Shown here one piece after another: positions 18,217-26,314 of a DNA stretch of 64,000 nucleotides. Positions within the stretch are counted from its first letter, which is position 1. The number at the start of each line of letters is the position of its first letter. Under the pieces are notes generated by a model. It worked only from the letters and a program-made list of their open reading frames with translations, ran no database searches and was not told the origin of the DNA. The position numbers and the translations under genes were made by a program. This stretch comes from Cytophagales bacterium. GTDB lineage: Bacteria > Bacteroidota > Bacteroidia > Cytophagales > Cyclobacteriaceae. The stretch spans positions 62,001-126,000 of the forward strand of contig JAKSDQ010000244.1 of the NCBI GenBank assembly GCA_022360015.1. The letters run 5' to 3'.

Positions 18217-19296
18217 TTGATGAAAATAGTTTTCCTGGTCCCCTATCCAACACGCCAAGCCCCCTCCCAGCGTTTCCGCTTCGAACAATATCTTCATTTT
18301 TTTAATCATCAGAGGATACGATATGACATTGCTCCTTTTCTTGATGAGGCAACATGGAAAATCTTGTATCAACGTGGGAAGTTTAAGAGTAAATTATGGG
18401 GGATAATCAAAAGTCTAATCAAGCGAAAATTCCTGGTGCTTTTTGGGCTTTTTGAATATGACTACGTATTTATTCATCGGGAGGCTGCGCCGGTTGGCCC
18501 ACCGGTGTTTGAATGGTGGATCGCTAAAGTCCTCAAAAAAAAGATCATATACGATTTCGATGATGCCATCTGGTTGCCCAATACCTCCCAAACTAACCGG
18601 TTGGCAGCCAGATTAAAATGGCATAACAAGGTAGGCTCCATTTGCAAATGGAGTTATAAAATCAGTGCGGGAAATGATTATCTGTTTGATTACGCCGGGC
18701 AATTTAACAAAAATGTGGTGCTTAATCCAACCACTATTGATACTGAAAACCTCCATAACCCCGTGCTGTACCCGCAGCCAAAGAAACTAGGAAAGCCGGT
18801 AATTGGCTGGACCGGGACACATTCTACTTTACCCTATCTGAAGATGCTCGTTCCGATTTTACAAAAACTGGAAAAGCAGTTTTATTTTACCTTTTTGATC
18901 ATTTCCAATCAACCACCAGATTTACCTTTGAAATCAATTGAATTCCTCCCATGGAATAAAGAAACAGAAATCGAAGATCTCCTTAAAATAGATATCGGGG
19001 TGATGCCTCTTTCGGAAGACCAATGGTCCAAAGGCAAATGTGGCTTTAAGGCACTGCAATATCTTTCACTGAATATCCCCGCTTTGGTTTCTCCCGTGGG
19101 AGTGAATTCAAAAATTGTTCGTCATGGAGAAAATGGATTTTTGTGCGCCACTGAAGCTGAATGGAATGAGAATTTAAAAAAGCTATTAGTCGATATTGAC
19201 TTAAGACAAAGACTGGGAAGGAAAGGCAGAAAAGACATCATACTCAACTATTCTGTATTAGCCAACCGAGATAACTTTATGCACCTGTATGATTAG
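18217..19296 (+). CDS. Glycosyltransferase, GT4-like (GT-B fold)
   Basis: Probable GT-B glycosyltransferase of 359 residues at the right border of the polysaccharide cluster. The N-terminus MKIVFLVPYPTRQAPSQRFR, the acceptor-half segment YDFDDAIWLPN and the donor-half segments PVIGWTGTHSTLPYL and GKCGFKALQYLSLNIPALVS are typical of a Bacteroidota GT4 subgroup. The region is less AT-rich than the genes to its left. It is divergent from the polytopic membrane protein, with 86 bases between the starts. The start could be the first or the second of two adjacent ATGs (18217 or 18220). Its stop overlaps by a few bases the stop of a converging reading-frame remnant. Confidence 0.85.
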   Translation: MMKIVFLVPYPTRQAPSQRFRFEQYLHFFNHQRIRYDIAPFLDEATWKILYQRGKFKSKLWGIIKSLIKRKFLVLFGLFEYDYVFIHREAAPVGPPVFEWWIAKVLKKKIIYDFDDAIWLPNTSQTNRLAARLKWHNKVGSICKWSYKISAGNDYLFDYAGQFNKNVVLNPTTIDTENLHNPVLYPQPKKLGKPVIGWTGTHSTLPYLKMLVPILQKLEKQFYFTFLIISNQPPDLPLKSIEFLPWNKETEIEDLLKIDIGVMPLSEDQWSKGKCGFKALQYLSLNIPALVSPVGVNSKIVRHGENGFLCATEAEWNENLKKLLVDIDLRQRLGRKGRKDIILNYSVLANRDNFMHLYD

Positions 19297-19498
19297 TCGT
19301 TTAACCGTTTCATGTAATAAATCCCATTCACTCCTATCCTCTCTACCAACTCCACTTTAAAACCTTCCAAACTCAATTTATAAAGTACATTTTTAAGTGC
19401 ATCCGGATAATTGGCATCATAGTAATCATTGATAATAAGATATCTTGGAATATGATGACACACAATATTATTCCATAACCCCTGTAAAACCCCACCGG
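19293..19498 (-). pseudogene. C-terminal fragment of an unidentified gene
   Basis: Downstream of the Lrp/AsnC stop, one minus-strand frame stays open for about 68 codons to the TAA at 19295-19293. It reads GGVLQGLWNNIV, RYLIINDYYDANYPD and, at the end, VNGIYYMKRLND. The composition is convincingly protein-like, but there is no ATG near its 5' end; only weak GTG/TTG options exist. It could be the tail of a methyltransferase-like or other enzyme left by a deletion, or a very short gene with a non-ATG start. I do not recognise the family. Its end overlaps the converging glycosyltransferase stop by four bases. Confidence 0.4.
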
Positions 19499-19975
19499 CT
19501 ATTCGGGGATAGGCAGCACTTTCCTGTCCTTGAAGGTTGACAATATCACCATGGACTGCAGGCTGTCGATAACTTTGATATCACTCACTTTTTCCAGCAT
19601 CAGCTTTTGATAGGAAGCAATGTCAGTGGCCACGATTTTCAGAATAAAATCGCCGGTGCCGGTAATATGGTGACATTCGATGATTTCGTCAATGTTGCGG
19701 ATCTCTTTAAGAAAGGTCTCTATATTTTCCTTGTTATGGCCTTTCAACGACACGTGTACAAAAGTGCTGACACCCAGACCAATTTTGGACATGTCCAGTT
19801 TGGCGTGGTAGCTGTGGATGATGCCAGAGTTTTCAAGCTTTTTGACCCTTTCCAGTGTTGGCGCAGGTGATAAACCAATCTCCTTGGAAAGTTGGGCATT
19901 GGTGATTTTAGCATTGGACTGTAATATTTCTAATATTTTTCGGTCGATTTTATCTAATTTGGAATTTATGGTCAT
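19499..19975 (-). CDS. Lrp/AsnC family transcriptional regulator
   Basis: DNA-binding regulator of 158 residues. An N-terminal winged HTH (KIDRKILEILQSNAKITNAQ, then EIGLSPAPTLERVKKLE) is followed by a C-terminal RAM/AsnC ligand-binding domain with the GTGDFILKIV strand. Family members bind amino acids and form dimers to octamers, often controlling their own gene and amino-acid metabolism. The gene stands alone, with a long non-coding region upstream that carries a -7-like element at 20007-20014. The regulated target cannot be named from context. Confidence 0.92.
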   Translation of the reverse strand: MTINSKLDKIDRKILEILQSNAKITNAQLSKEIGLSPAPTLERVKKLENSGIIHSYHAKLDMSKIGLGVSTFVHVSLKGHNKENIETFLKEIRNIDEIIECHHITGTGDFILKIVATDIASYQKLMLEKVSDIKVIDSLQSMVILSTFKDRKVLPIPE

Positions 19976-20006
19976 TTTTTTCTTGGGTAACGAAATTTTA
20001 TTTGGT

Positions 20007-20014
20007 CAAAGATA
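20007..20014 (-). promoter_or_regulatory. Candidate Bacteroidota -7 promoter element for the Lrp/AsnC gene
   Basis: CAAAGATA on the plus strand is TATCTTTG on the minus strand, a full match to the TAnnTTTG consensus. It would place transcription start near 20000, about 25 bases before the ATG at 19975. No good TTTG -33 partner was found, so support rests on the -7 box and its spacing. Confidence 0.5.
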
Positions 20015-20147
20015 AGCATATTTAAGGTGCTTTAAAATAGCAGGGTAGTATTTTACAAAACCTGAATTTTGTCTTGGCCGTTTTCTGCAATCTCCATTTT
20101 TCAGGAAAAGCTACGTTTCCGGGAATCGTACAATTACGTTAACTTGT

Positions 20148-20161
20148 GAGTATAAATACTC
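20148..20161. repeat. Short palindrome GAGTATAAATACTC
   Basis: A 6+6 base perfect inverted repeat with an AA centre, about 170 bases upstream of the Lrp/AsnC start. Size and AT-rich centre fit an operator for a dimeric regulator, possibly Lrp/AsnC itself; this is inference. Confidence 0.4.
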
Positions 20162-20410
20162 GCGATAACCGGAATTGCCAGGACCGTCTGACGTCTAAAA
20201 ACGAACCTTTAAAAAATGCAACTGTTGTTAACACACAAGCATTACGTAAATAAGGTTCGATCTTATTATCGTTCCCTTTTGACACTAGCAAAAAGCAGTA
20301 CATGATCCGGCTGATTTAATATAGAAAAATTTAAGGTTGTAATCCAAAAGGCAGTACCATATTATTGCAAAAGCCTGAAAGAATGGCTAAAAAAAGCCTG
20401 TTAACCTGTT

Positions 20411-20500
20411 TTTCAGGGAAAAAATTTTCCCTGAAATATGATATAGGTTATTTACTGAAAACCAGTAAATAAGTAATCGATATACCAAAATTATCGATTA
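20411..20500. repeat. Three consecutive inverted repeats (hairpin cluster)
   Basis: Within 90 bases lie three perfect dyads. The first is TTTCAGGGAAAA with TTTTCCCTGAAA, 12-base arms, at 20411-20436. The second is ATTTACTG with CAGTAAAT, 8-base arms, at 20450-20470. The third is TAATCGATA with TATCGATTA, 9-base arms, at 20474-20500. None is followed by a T-run, so simple terminators are unlikely. The series could fold as a structured RNA in a long leader, or mark tandem binding sites. Confidence 0.6.
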
Positions 20501-20862
20501 ATCGTTCATCAAAGATTGGAAGAAATTTTGTAAAACTGGCTGGCAAATATTATTTTGTATATACAAAAAACATGTAAAGAAATAACAAATTCGTTTTTTT
20601 TGCCTGTTTTTGAAATTAAAACAACAGACTTAGGAGCGAACGGGAGTCCCAAATTAAACTGCTACACCACTTAAAACCTCTCTTATAGACTTCCCGGAAT
20701 AATTATGCTCAGCCGGCGGGAACATTATGTGTGGAAACAGGCAAAAATGGATTTTGCTCAGGCAAGATCTGCGGTTCTCGGGAAACGATACATTCAAATA
20801 ATACAATTTAATATTTTAATAATTCAAAAACTATTTTATTAATCAATTAATCTTTAAATGCT

Positions 20863-21036
20863 ATGAAAAAGTTATTCGTAATTATCGCAGTTGTAATGAG
20901 TGGTTTTGTTATTAACGCTTGTACAGAAGAGGCCAATGATGTTACCCCACAAATTGAGGTAGAAGAAGTTACAGCGCCAGAACACACTGGTGATGAAGAT
21001 GAACAGTCCCGGCAAAACAGTTCTGGTCAACCATAA
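20863..21036 (+). CDS. Small acidic lipoprotein (57 residues)
   Basis: An ATG at 20863 opens a 57-residue protein with a lysine-started hydrophobic signal (MKKLFVIIAVVMSGF) and a lipobox VINAC, with Cys20 as the lipidated residue. The mature peptide is only about 38 residues and strongly acidic (segments EVEEVTAPE and TGDEDEQ), ending in a polar SSGQP tail, so it is probably a flexible envelope tether or signal peptide rather than an enzyme. A strong intrinsic terminator follows immediately, which makes it an independent short transcript. I do not recognise a family. It lies just upstream of the TPR gene array. Confidence 0.7.
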   Translation: MKKLFVIIAVVMSGFVINACTEEANDVTPQIEVEEVTAPEHTGDEDEQSRQNSSGQP

Positions 21037-21040
21037 TGAA

Positions 21041-21068
21041 AGCGGGAATTAAATTCCCGCTTTTTTTA
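21041..21068 (+). terminator. Intrinsic terminator of the small lipoprotein gene
   Basis: AGCGGGAATT pairs with AATTCCCGCT (21052-21061), and the stem is followed by seven T residues. It begins four bases after the stop codon and is the clearest rho-independent terminator in the window. Confidence 0.85.
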
Positions 21069-21143
21069 TTTTAGAATATGTAAAATCGGAATAATTTTAT
21101 ATCTTTTCGATCTAGTTAGAACTTCAGCCAAATCTAAAGCTTT

Positions 21144-22529
21144 ATGAAAAGATTTTGTCTAATATTTATCGTTGTACTTTTTCCCAGTGCTGTAGCGGTG
21201 GCTAATGATAATTTGCAAAATCTTCTTGAGAAAATAAATTCCACCGAACAAACAGAAGAAAGACTGGATTTGTATTGGGAAATTTATTTTGAAACCTTAG
21301 CGATGGATTTAGATTTATCTTTCAAATATGCTTTAGAATATAATAAACTTGCTATTTCTTCGGATAGGTTAGATCACAAATCAAATTCATTTTGGGCATT
21401 GGCATGGTTAAACAAAAAGTTGGGAAATCTGGATAAGTCTTATGAAAACTACCTTTTGGCAATTCACTGGGGTAGATTGGCCGGGTTGAAGGAAAGAATT
21501 GGTGACGGATTCAAAAATATTGGCAATATTTTTAAGGAGGTAAGTGAATTTGATAAGGCTTATCAATACTATTATGACGCGCTAGCTATCTACGAAGAGC
21601 TAAATCTTAACCCAAAGATTATTAATACATATAGAAGTATAAGCATGGGTAAATGGAAAGAGCAAAATTTCGATGATGCTTTTAAATATGCCGAGCGAGC
21701 ACTCGTGCTGGCTATTAGGGATCAAAACGATAAATACATCAACATCCTTTACAATTTAGTTGGTATGATTAATCATGAAGCTGGAGATTACAGAAAAGCC
21801 AGAGAAATGTATTTCGAGTCAATAAACAACATTGACAGTCTTGTAAATAAATCAGAAATTTTAGGTATAGCATACAATAATATAGGTGAAACATTTAGTA
21901 AACAAGGGGATTTTGAAAAAGCACATGCCTATTTCGATAAAGCTCTGAAGGAAAAAAGATTTCTCAATAAACCTAAAACTACCGCCTATACTTTACAAAA
22001 TTTGGGCAAACTGTATCTGATGAAAAACGACTATAGCCGCGCAACCACTTTTTTAGGAGAATCTATTTCTTTAATGGATGTAAATAAAATAGATGAGGAT
22101 TTAACCGGGGCTATTGAAGAGATAACCAAGGCCTATGACTCGGCCAACAACCAAGGTTTAAACCTTGATTTATCACCTCTACTGGCTTATAACAAGATTT
22201 TATCCAAGCAGTTTCGACTTACGCAGCAAATGAGAAAGCAGTTGATAGAACAACACAATCAATATATGCTTGATAGGTCCTTTGAAAAACAAGATCTACA
22301 AGCCAATATCGGACAACTTCAAAATACTAAATTATATCTTATTTGGGCAGGAGTTTTGATCATTGCAGTATTTTTGTTTTTAATTTTTCTTATGAACCGG
22401 GCCTTAAAAAGGGCGCAACGTAAATCCCAGGAGATTGTTGAAACACTAAACCAGATGAAGGGAGTGCTAGGAAAGAGTTTTCAACGAATGTTGGAGGATG
22501 ATACTTTTACAATAACAACGAAAAAATAA
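21144..22529 (+). CDS. Exported TPR protein with C-terminal transmembrane helix (array copy 1)
   Basis: Probable sensor-like membrane protein, 461 residues. It has a signal peptide (about 1-20, MKRFCLIFIVVLFPSAVAVA), then a run of tetratricopeptide repeats (for example AYNNIGETFSKQGDFEKAHAYF near residues 245-275), a coiled region, one transmembrane helix near 394-416 (LYLIWAGVLIIAVFLFLIF) and a short basic cytoplasmic tail of about 45 residues. The layout matches the input half of Bacteroidota TPR histidine kinases and TPR-HTH regulators, but no kinase or DNA-binding domain follows. It is paralogous to the next gene and may signal through a separate partner. The function is unknown; the TPR part should face the periplasm. 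Confidence 0.8.
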   Translation: MKRFCLIFIVVLFPSAVAVANDNLQNLLEKINSTEQTEERLDLYWEIYFETLAMDLDLSFKYALEYNKLAISSDRLDHKSNSFWALAWLNKKLGNLDKSYENYLLAIHWGRLAGLKERIGDGFKNIGNIFKEVSEFDKAYQYYYDALAIYEELNLNPKIINTYRSISMGKWKEQNFDDAFKYAERALVLAIRDQNDKYINILYNLVGMINHEAGDYRKAREMYFESINNIDSLVNKSEILGIAYNNIGETFSKQGDFEKAHAYFDKALKEKRFLNKPKTTAYTLQNLGKLYLMKNDYSRATTFLGESISLMDVNKIDEDLTGAIEEITKAYDSANNQGLNLDLSPLLAYNKILSKQFRLTQQMRKQLIEQHNQYMLDRSFEKQDLQANIGQLQNTKLYLIWAGVLIIAVFLFLIFLMNRALKRAQRKSQEIVETLNQMKGVLGKSFQRMLEDDTFTITTKK

Positions 22530-22622
22530 CAGTTGGCTTTTAACTCATAAAAGTTAAAAATAACTGAGACCCCCAAATTTTATTTTTCGAGCTAACCAGG
22601 GTTTAATATAGTCTAAATTTCA

Positions 22623-23939
22623 ATGCTCATGAAATTTTTTATTGCTTTGGCCAGTTTAACTTTGGTTAATATCAATTTCCAAAAACCAGCATCATTTAAA
22701 CAGGAAGACAGTTTGTATCAGGCTTACAAAAGTGCCAGGTACCCAAAAGATAAAATGCCCATTTTAAGGAAGTTGGGTAAATTGACACTTGATTATGATC
22801 TGAAAAAGTCCCTGGAATTTACCGAAAGCTACCTGAAAATTTGTGAGGAATTTGGAACAGATCAGGACAAGGCAGATGCATATTGGATGATGGCTTGGGT
22901 AACGGGTAGTTTAGAAAACGATAACGTTGCCCTGGAGTACTATTTAAAAGCCAAGACTTATTATCTTACACAGGGTGAAGACTCAACAATTGCTAATATT
23001 TATAACAACATAGGCACTATTTTTATGAATGCTAAGAAGTTCGAAAAAGCCAGAAGTTATTTTTTCCAATCCATCAAAATAAACCAGCGTTTCAACGATT
23101 TATCTAAGCTTACCAGAAATTATTTTAACCTTACGTTATGTGAGATGAGAGATAAAAATTATGACCAAAGTCTTATATATTTAGATAAGGCTACGGAATA
23201 TGCAAATGAACTATCATCTTCTGAACGGGTGAATGATTTGATCAACTTGAAAGGAATTATTTATTATTATCAAGAGAATTATTCTACAGCCAGAAAGTAC
23301 TATTTCCAGGCCATTATACATATAGATTCGGCTGAAAACAAAGCCCGCCGGCTTGGTATGGCTTATAATAACATAGGTGAAACTTACAGGGAAGAAGGTG
23401 ATTACCAAAAAGCATCGGAGTATTTCGAAAAGGCCATGGTCTTTAAAAAGCAATATGCTAACCCCGAATCAGTTGCCAGCACGCTTATTAATATAAGCAA
23501 ACTTGCACTTCTTCAAAATCAACCTGAAACAGCTATTGCTTTTTTGGAAGAAACCTTCAACATTTTAGACAATGATCGTATGTATCCCAAACTAAAAGAA
23601 GCATCGGAACTATTGGTCGAAGCTTACAAAAATAAAACAAACTTTACCAAGGAAGATATTGATAAAATATTAAATCTGAATAAAGAATATCTCAGGTATA
23701 TAGACGAACTAAAACTGGAAAGAAACCAAAAAGTATCTACATTGGTTATCAACAAGGATGAAATTAAAGAAGAAGCTCAATACCTCCAGAAAAGAGCAAA
23801 AAGCATTCAAAAACGATCGCTGTGGATAATAATCATTGCCGTAGTTGTAGTTTTGGGACTACTTATCTTGCTGTATTACCGTGAAAAAAGGTTTAAAAAC
23901 TTTATAAAGCAGATGTGGGAGGATATCAGGGATGTCTAA
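22623..23939 (+). CDS. Exported TPR protein with C-terminal transmembrane helix (array copy 2)
   Basis: Paralogue of the preceding gene, 438 residues: signal peptide, several TPR units (AYNNIGETYREEGDYQKASE matches copy 1 closely), a coiled stretch KEEAQYLQKRAKSIQKRS, a transmembrane helix near 399-419 and a very short tail ending WEDIRDV. The tail differs from that of copy 1 but is shared with the disrupted copy 3, so copies 2 and 3 are closer relatives. The start is ATG at 22623, with a second in-frame ATG at 22629. The gap after copy 1 is 93 bases without a clear terminator, so co-transcription is possible. There is no output domain. Confidence 0.8.
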   Translation: MLMKFFIALASLTLVNINFQKPASFKQEDSLYQAYKSARYPKDKMPILRKLGKLTLDYDLKKSLEFTESYLKICEEFGTDQDKADAYWMMAWVTGSLENDNVALEYYLKAKTYYLTQGEDSTIANIYNNIGTIFMNAKKFEKARSYFFQSIKINQRFNDLSKLTRNYFNLTLCEMRDKNYDQSLIYLDKATEYANELSSSERVNDLINLKGIIYYYQENYSTARKYYFQAIIHIDSAENKARRLGMAYNNIGETYREEGDYQKASEYFEKAMVFKKQYANPESVASTLINISKLALLQNQPETAIAFLEETFNILDNDRMYPKLKEASELLVEAYKNKTNFTKEDIDKILNLNKEYLRYIDELKLERNQKVSTLVINKDEIKEEAQYLQKRAKSIQKRSLWIIIIAVVVVLGLLILLYYREKRFKNFIKQMWEDIRDV

Positions 23940-24054
23940 AGTTGTGATGAGGTTGAAAAAGTGTAATAGAATCTCAATTGGATAAAAATGAACTAGCACT
24001 AAAAAGCCCTTTAAGCCTGAATTAGGTTAAATAAGACATAACACTTGGAATGAA

Positions 24055-24705
24055 ATGAAAGCACTTTTTATTTATCCCATCAAGGTAGTATTAACAATCA
24101 GTCAATTGATGGGGCAAAGTGTTGATTCAAATGATACCCTGATTTTGGCAGTTGAAAAACTTAAGTACCCCTCAAAGAAAATTGAATTTCTTAACGATAT
24201 AATTCAAAAGAATTACAAAACAAAACCCCAAATGACTATGGTACCAGCACAAAAGCTGTTATAACTATCAAAGACATTTGGTTCTACAGAACAAAAAGGT
24301 AACGCTTATCAGCACATGGCGGCGGTTCTCAGATATTGCTTTCGGCATGAAGAGGCTTTTTAAAATTATTTAAAGTCCTTAAAATATTATAAGGAGTGCA
24401 AGGAAAAACCAGATGAAGAGGACTACAAAAGAATTCTTGAACTCAACCGCCATTACATAACCCATATCCATAATGCCAATACTGATAACAATCAGAAGCT
24501 ATTCGGCCTCATGCTGATCAATGATGAAATGAAAGAAGAAGCCCAATACCTCCGGAAAAAAGCAAAAAACATTCGAAACCGGTCATTCCGGATAATAGTT
24601 ATCGCTGCAGTGCTGGTTTTGGGACTCCTTACGCTGTTGTATTACCGCGAAAAAAGGTTTAAAAACTTTATCAGGCAAATGAGGGACGATATAAAGGATA
24701 TTTAG
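24055..24705 (+). pseudogene. Disrupted third TPR-transmembrane paralogue
   Basis: One continuous frame from the ATG at 24055 to the TAG at 24703-24705 resembles copy 2 throughout but is broken by two in-frame TAA codons, at 24262-24264 and 24361-24363. It keeps an N-terminal segment, one TPR-like unit (GNAYQHMAAVLRYCFRHEEAF, then NYLKSLKYYKE after the second stop), the linker LELNRHYITHIH, and a C-terminus almost identical to copy 2 (EEAQYLRKKAKNIRNRS, then LLYYREKRFKNFI). It is only about 216 codons against 438, so the central TPR block has been lost by an in-frame deletion. No frameshift is present, which suggests recent inactivation. The C-terminal part alone could still be translated from the ATG at 24511. 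Confidence 0.8.
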
Positions 24706-24714
24706 TAATTATTG

Positions 24715-25224
24715 CTATCTGCCCAGATAAGTCTCGAACTTCTCGCGCAGATCAAATAACTTTTCCTTGGTCCGGATATTATCGTCCTTTAGGCGGGTAA
24801 CCTCTTTTAACAATTGATCGATCAAATCATATTGTTCTTCCAGAACCTCAATTAATTCCTGGCGGCTGAGTATCTTAACATTAACCCTTGGAATATGTAA
24901 AAATGGTTGAAGATCCAAATACTCAGCCTTCAACTGTTCCAGGCGTTCTTCCTTTGAAAGTTCAGCCGCCAACTCTTCTTTTTTCTCTTCCTCCTCCTGC
25001 TTTACACCGAGCAACATATCAACCGAGATATTTAAAATTGACGCAATAGTCGGTACCAACCCAAGGGATGGCAGGGTGATACCATTTTCATAATTAGAAA
25101 TAACGTTATGCCTTAGTTTTGCACCAGTTAATTCGTTGATGCGTTCTGCCAGTACAGTCTGGCTCATACCCATACCCTTTCTTAATCTTCTGAGATTATT
25201 ACCGAAGAAATTATTTTTTTTCAT
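24715..25224 (-). CDS. XRE-family HTH regulator with C-terminal coiled coil (paralogue A)
   Basis: Probable transcription factor, 169 residues. The N-terminal about 75 residues are a Cro/C1-type HTH (NLRRLRKGMGMSQTVLAERI, then NVISNYENGITLPSLG). A charged linker with KQEEEEKKEELAAELSKEE leads to a coiled-coil tail containing LEEQYDLIDQLLKEVTRLKD. There is no enzymatic domain. It converges on the disrupted TPR gene, with stops about 10 bases apart. A strong palindrome lies upstream (25256-25281), a good candidate for an autoregulatory operator. The regulator at 25799-26314 is a paralogue with the same layout. Confidence 0.88.
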   Translation of the reverse strand: MKKNNFFGNNLRRLRKGMGMSQTVLAERINELTGAKLRHNVISNYENGITLPSLGLVPTIASILNISVDMLLGVKQEEEEKKEELAAELSKEERLEQLKAEYLDLQPFLHIPRVNVKILSRQELIEVLEEQYDLIDQLLKEVTRLKDDNIRTKEKLFDLREKFETYLGR

Positions 25225-25255
25225 TACCGGAGGATTATTATTTAGATTTTATTTG

Positions 25256-25281
25256 ACATATATGTTAATTTTTATTAACAT
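25256..25281. promoter_or_regulatory. Palindromic operator candidate upstream of XRE paralogue A
   Basis: ATGTTAAT-TTTT-ATTAACAT (25262-25281) is a perfect 8+8 inverted repeat, overlapped on its left by the palindrome ACATATATGT (25256-25265). The 10-mer TGACATATAT occurs here at 25254 and again at 25324. The site is about 35-55 bases upstream of the start at 25224, where an XRE dimer would control its own promoter. Confidence 0.55.
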
Positions 25282-25798
25282 TACATCATATTTAACGTTC
25301 ATTTTGGTGAATATACAAATTTTGTGACATATATAGATAAAATAAATGTAAAATTACATTAAAGAGCTTTGGGGAGGGTCTCCTTTTAATTTCCGTAACC
25401 TTTAATAGTGCATTTTTTAACAGCAAATCTCAATTCATGATCCCGACCCTCCCCATATTTATAATCTGGCACCATTAACCACTCGACCATAGTTCAAGCG
25501 TTTCATGATCCAGGAAAAATATCTTTACCCTAACCCCAAAAACCAACTATATGTCTCTCAGCTTAGTTTAAGTTCAAATGTATCGCAGGTTGAAAGAACC
25601 ATCAGCGTTAAATATAAGGGTTTTAATGATATTTTGGAAATCAAGATAATAAATTCCCTCCAGTGGTTTCAATTCGGGAGGAAAGCGGGCTGTTATATCA
25701 AATAAAGAAGGAGTCGTAAAAGTAGTGGGTTAATGAAAAGTCTGTACTTTACCACCCCTTTGTTGATGCAAAGGAAAAATGGAGGTGAATCTATTAGC
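25282..25798. other. Intergenic region between the two XRE genes
   Basis: About 520 bases, AT-rich at the left. A plus-strand frame at 25505-25705 (66 codons) begins MIQEKYLYPNPKNQLYVSQ; the YPNP sequence recalls the start of a T9SS sorting domain, so this could be a degraded end of a secreted-protein gene, but the remainder does not match well and I do not call it a gene. Nothing else was recognised. Confidence 0.35.
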
Positions 25799-26314
25799 CT
25801 ATTGGTCGAAACCGGTGATCCGGCTGCTCAGGTAAATAACCAAATCTTTCAATCGCATAAGCTCCTCCAGCAACTGATCAGAGACCTCATACTGCTTTTT
25901 CAATTCGGCACGCAAATCCTCTTCCGAAAGATCTTTTAAATCCTTTCTCTCCAGCTTTATCTTGGTGATCGCGTTAAGATCAAGTGTAGTCTCAACGGTC
26001 TCGTTCACGATTTTGTGGGCGATAACGGGAGAGTCATCTTTCCTGATCCGTGAAGCCAAATCATGCCGACGCTCACCATGAAATAACTCATCAATGGTTA
26101 CCTCCAGCAGAACAGCAATGTATGGAATAATTCCTACAGCCGGGAAACTTGTACTGGTTTCGTAATTGCTAATGGTGTTCTTTCTAACGTTCAATCCTGT
26201 AAGTTCGTTTAATCTGTTGGCAAACAACTCCTGACTCAGACCTCGTTTTTTTCTGAAATGCCGGAGGTATCTTCCAAATTTTTCGAACTTTTTAGGGCTA
26301 AAATGTTCGGACAT
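25799..26314 (-). CDS. XRE-family HTH regulator with C-terminal coiled coil (paralogue B)
   Basis: Transcription-factor-like protein, 171 residues, with the same architecture as the regulator at 24715: an N-terminal Cro/C1 HTH (YLRHFRKKRGLSQELFANRL, then NTISNYETSTSFPAVG), a charged linker, and a C-terminal helix with LKKQYEVSDQLLEELMRLKD. The shared tail pattern (QY, a few residues, DQLL-E, RLKD) suggests that the two dimerise similarly, perhaps with each other. It follows the TPR array on the opposite strand. The effector and the targets are unknown. Confidence 0.88.
   Translation of the reverse strand: MSEHFSPKKFEKFGRYLRHFRKKRGLSQELFANRLNELTGLNVRKNTISNYETSTSFPAVGIIPYIAVLLEVTIDELFHGERRHDLASRIRKDDSPVIAHKIVNETVETTLDLNAITKIKLERKDLKDLSEEDLRAELKKQYEVSDQLLEELMRLKDLVIYLSSRITGFDQ

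Larger units (their letters stand above)
19976..20862. other. Long non-coding region with several hairpins
   Basis: 887 bases between the Lrp/AsnC gene and the small lipoprotein gene. I found no reading frame with protein character. It has an unusual number of dyad symmetries, listed separately (20148-20161 and 20411-20500). It could house a non-coding RNA, a long 5' leader for the lipoprotein mRNA, or regulator-binding sites; sequence alone does not choose between these. Confidence 0.5.

Noticed and set aside
24262-24363. Stop-codon recoding as an explanation of the two TAA codons
   Set aside because: TAA ends other genes normally here, and the copy also has a large deletion, so pseudogene decay is simpler.
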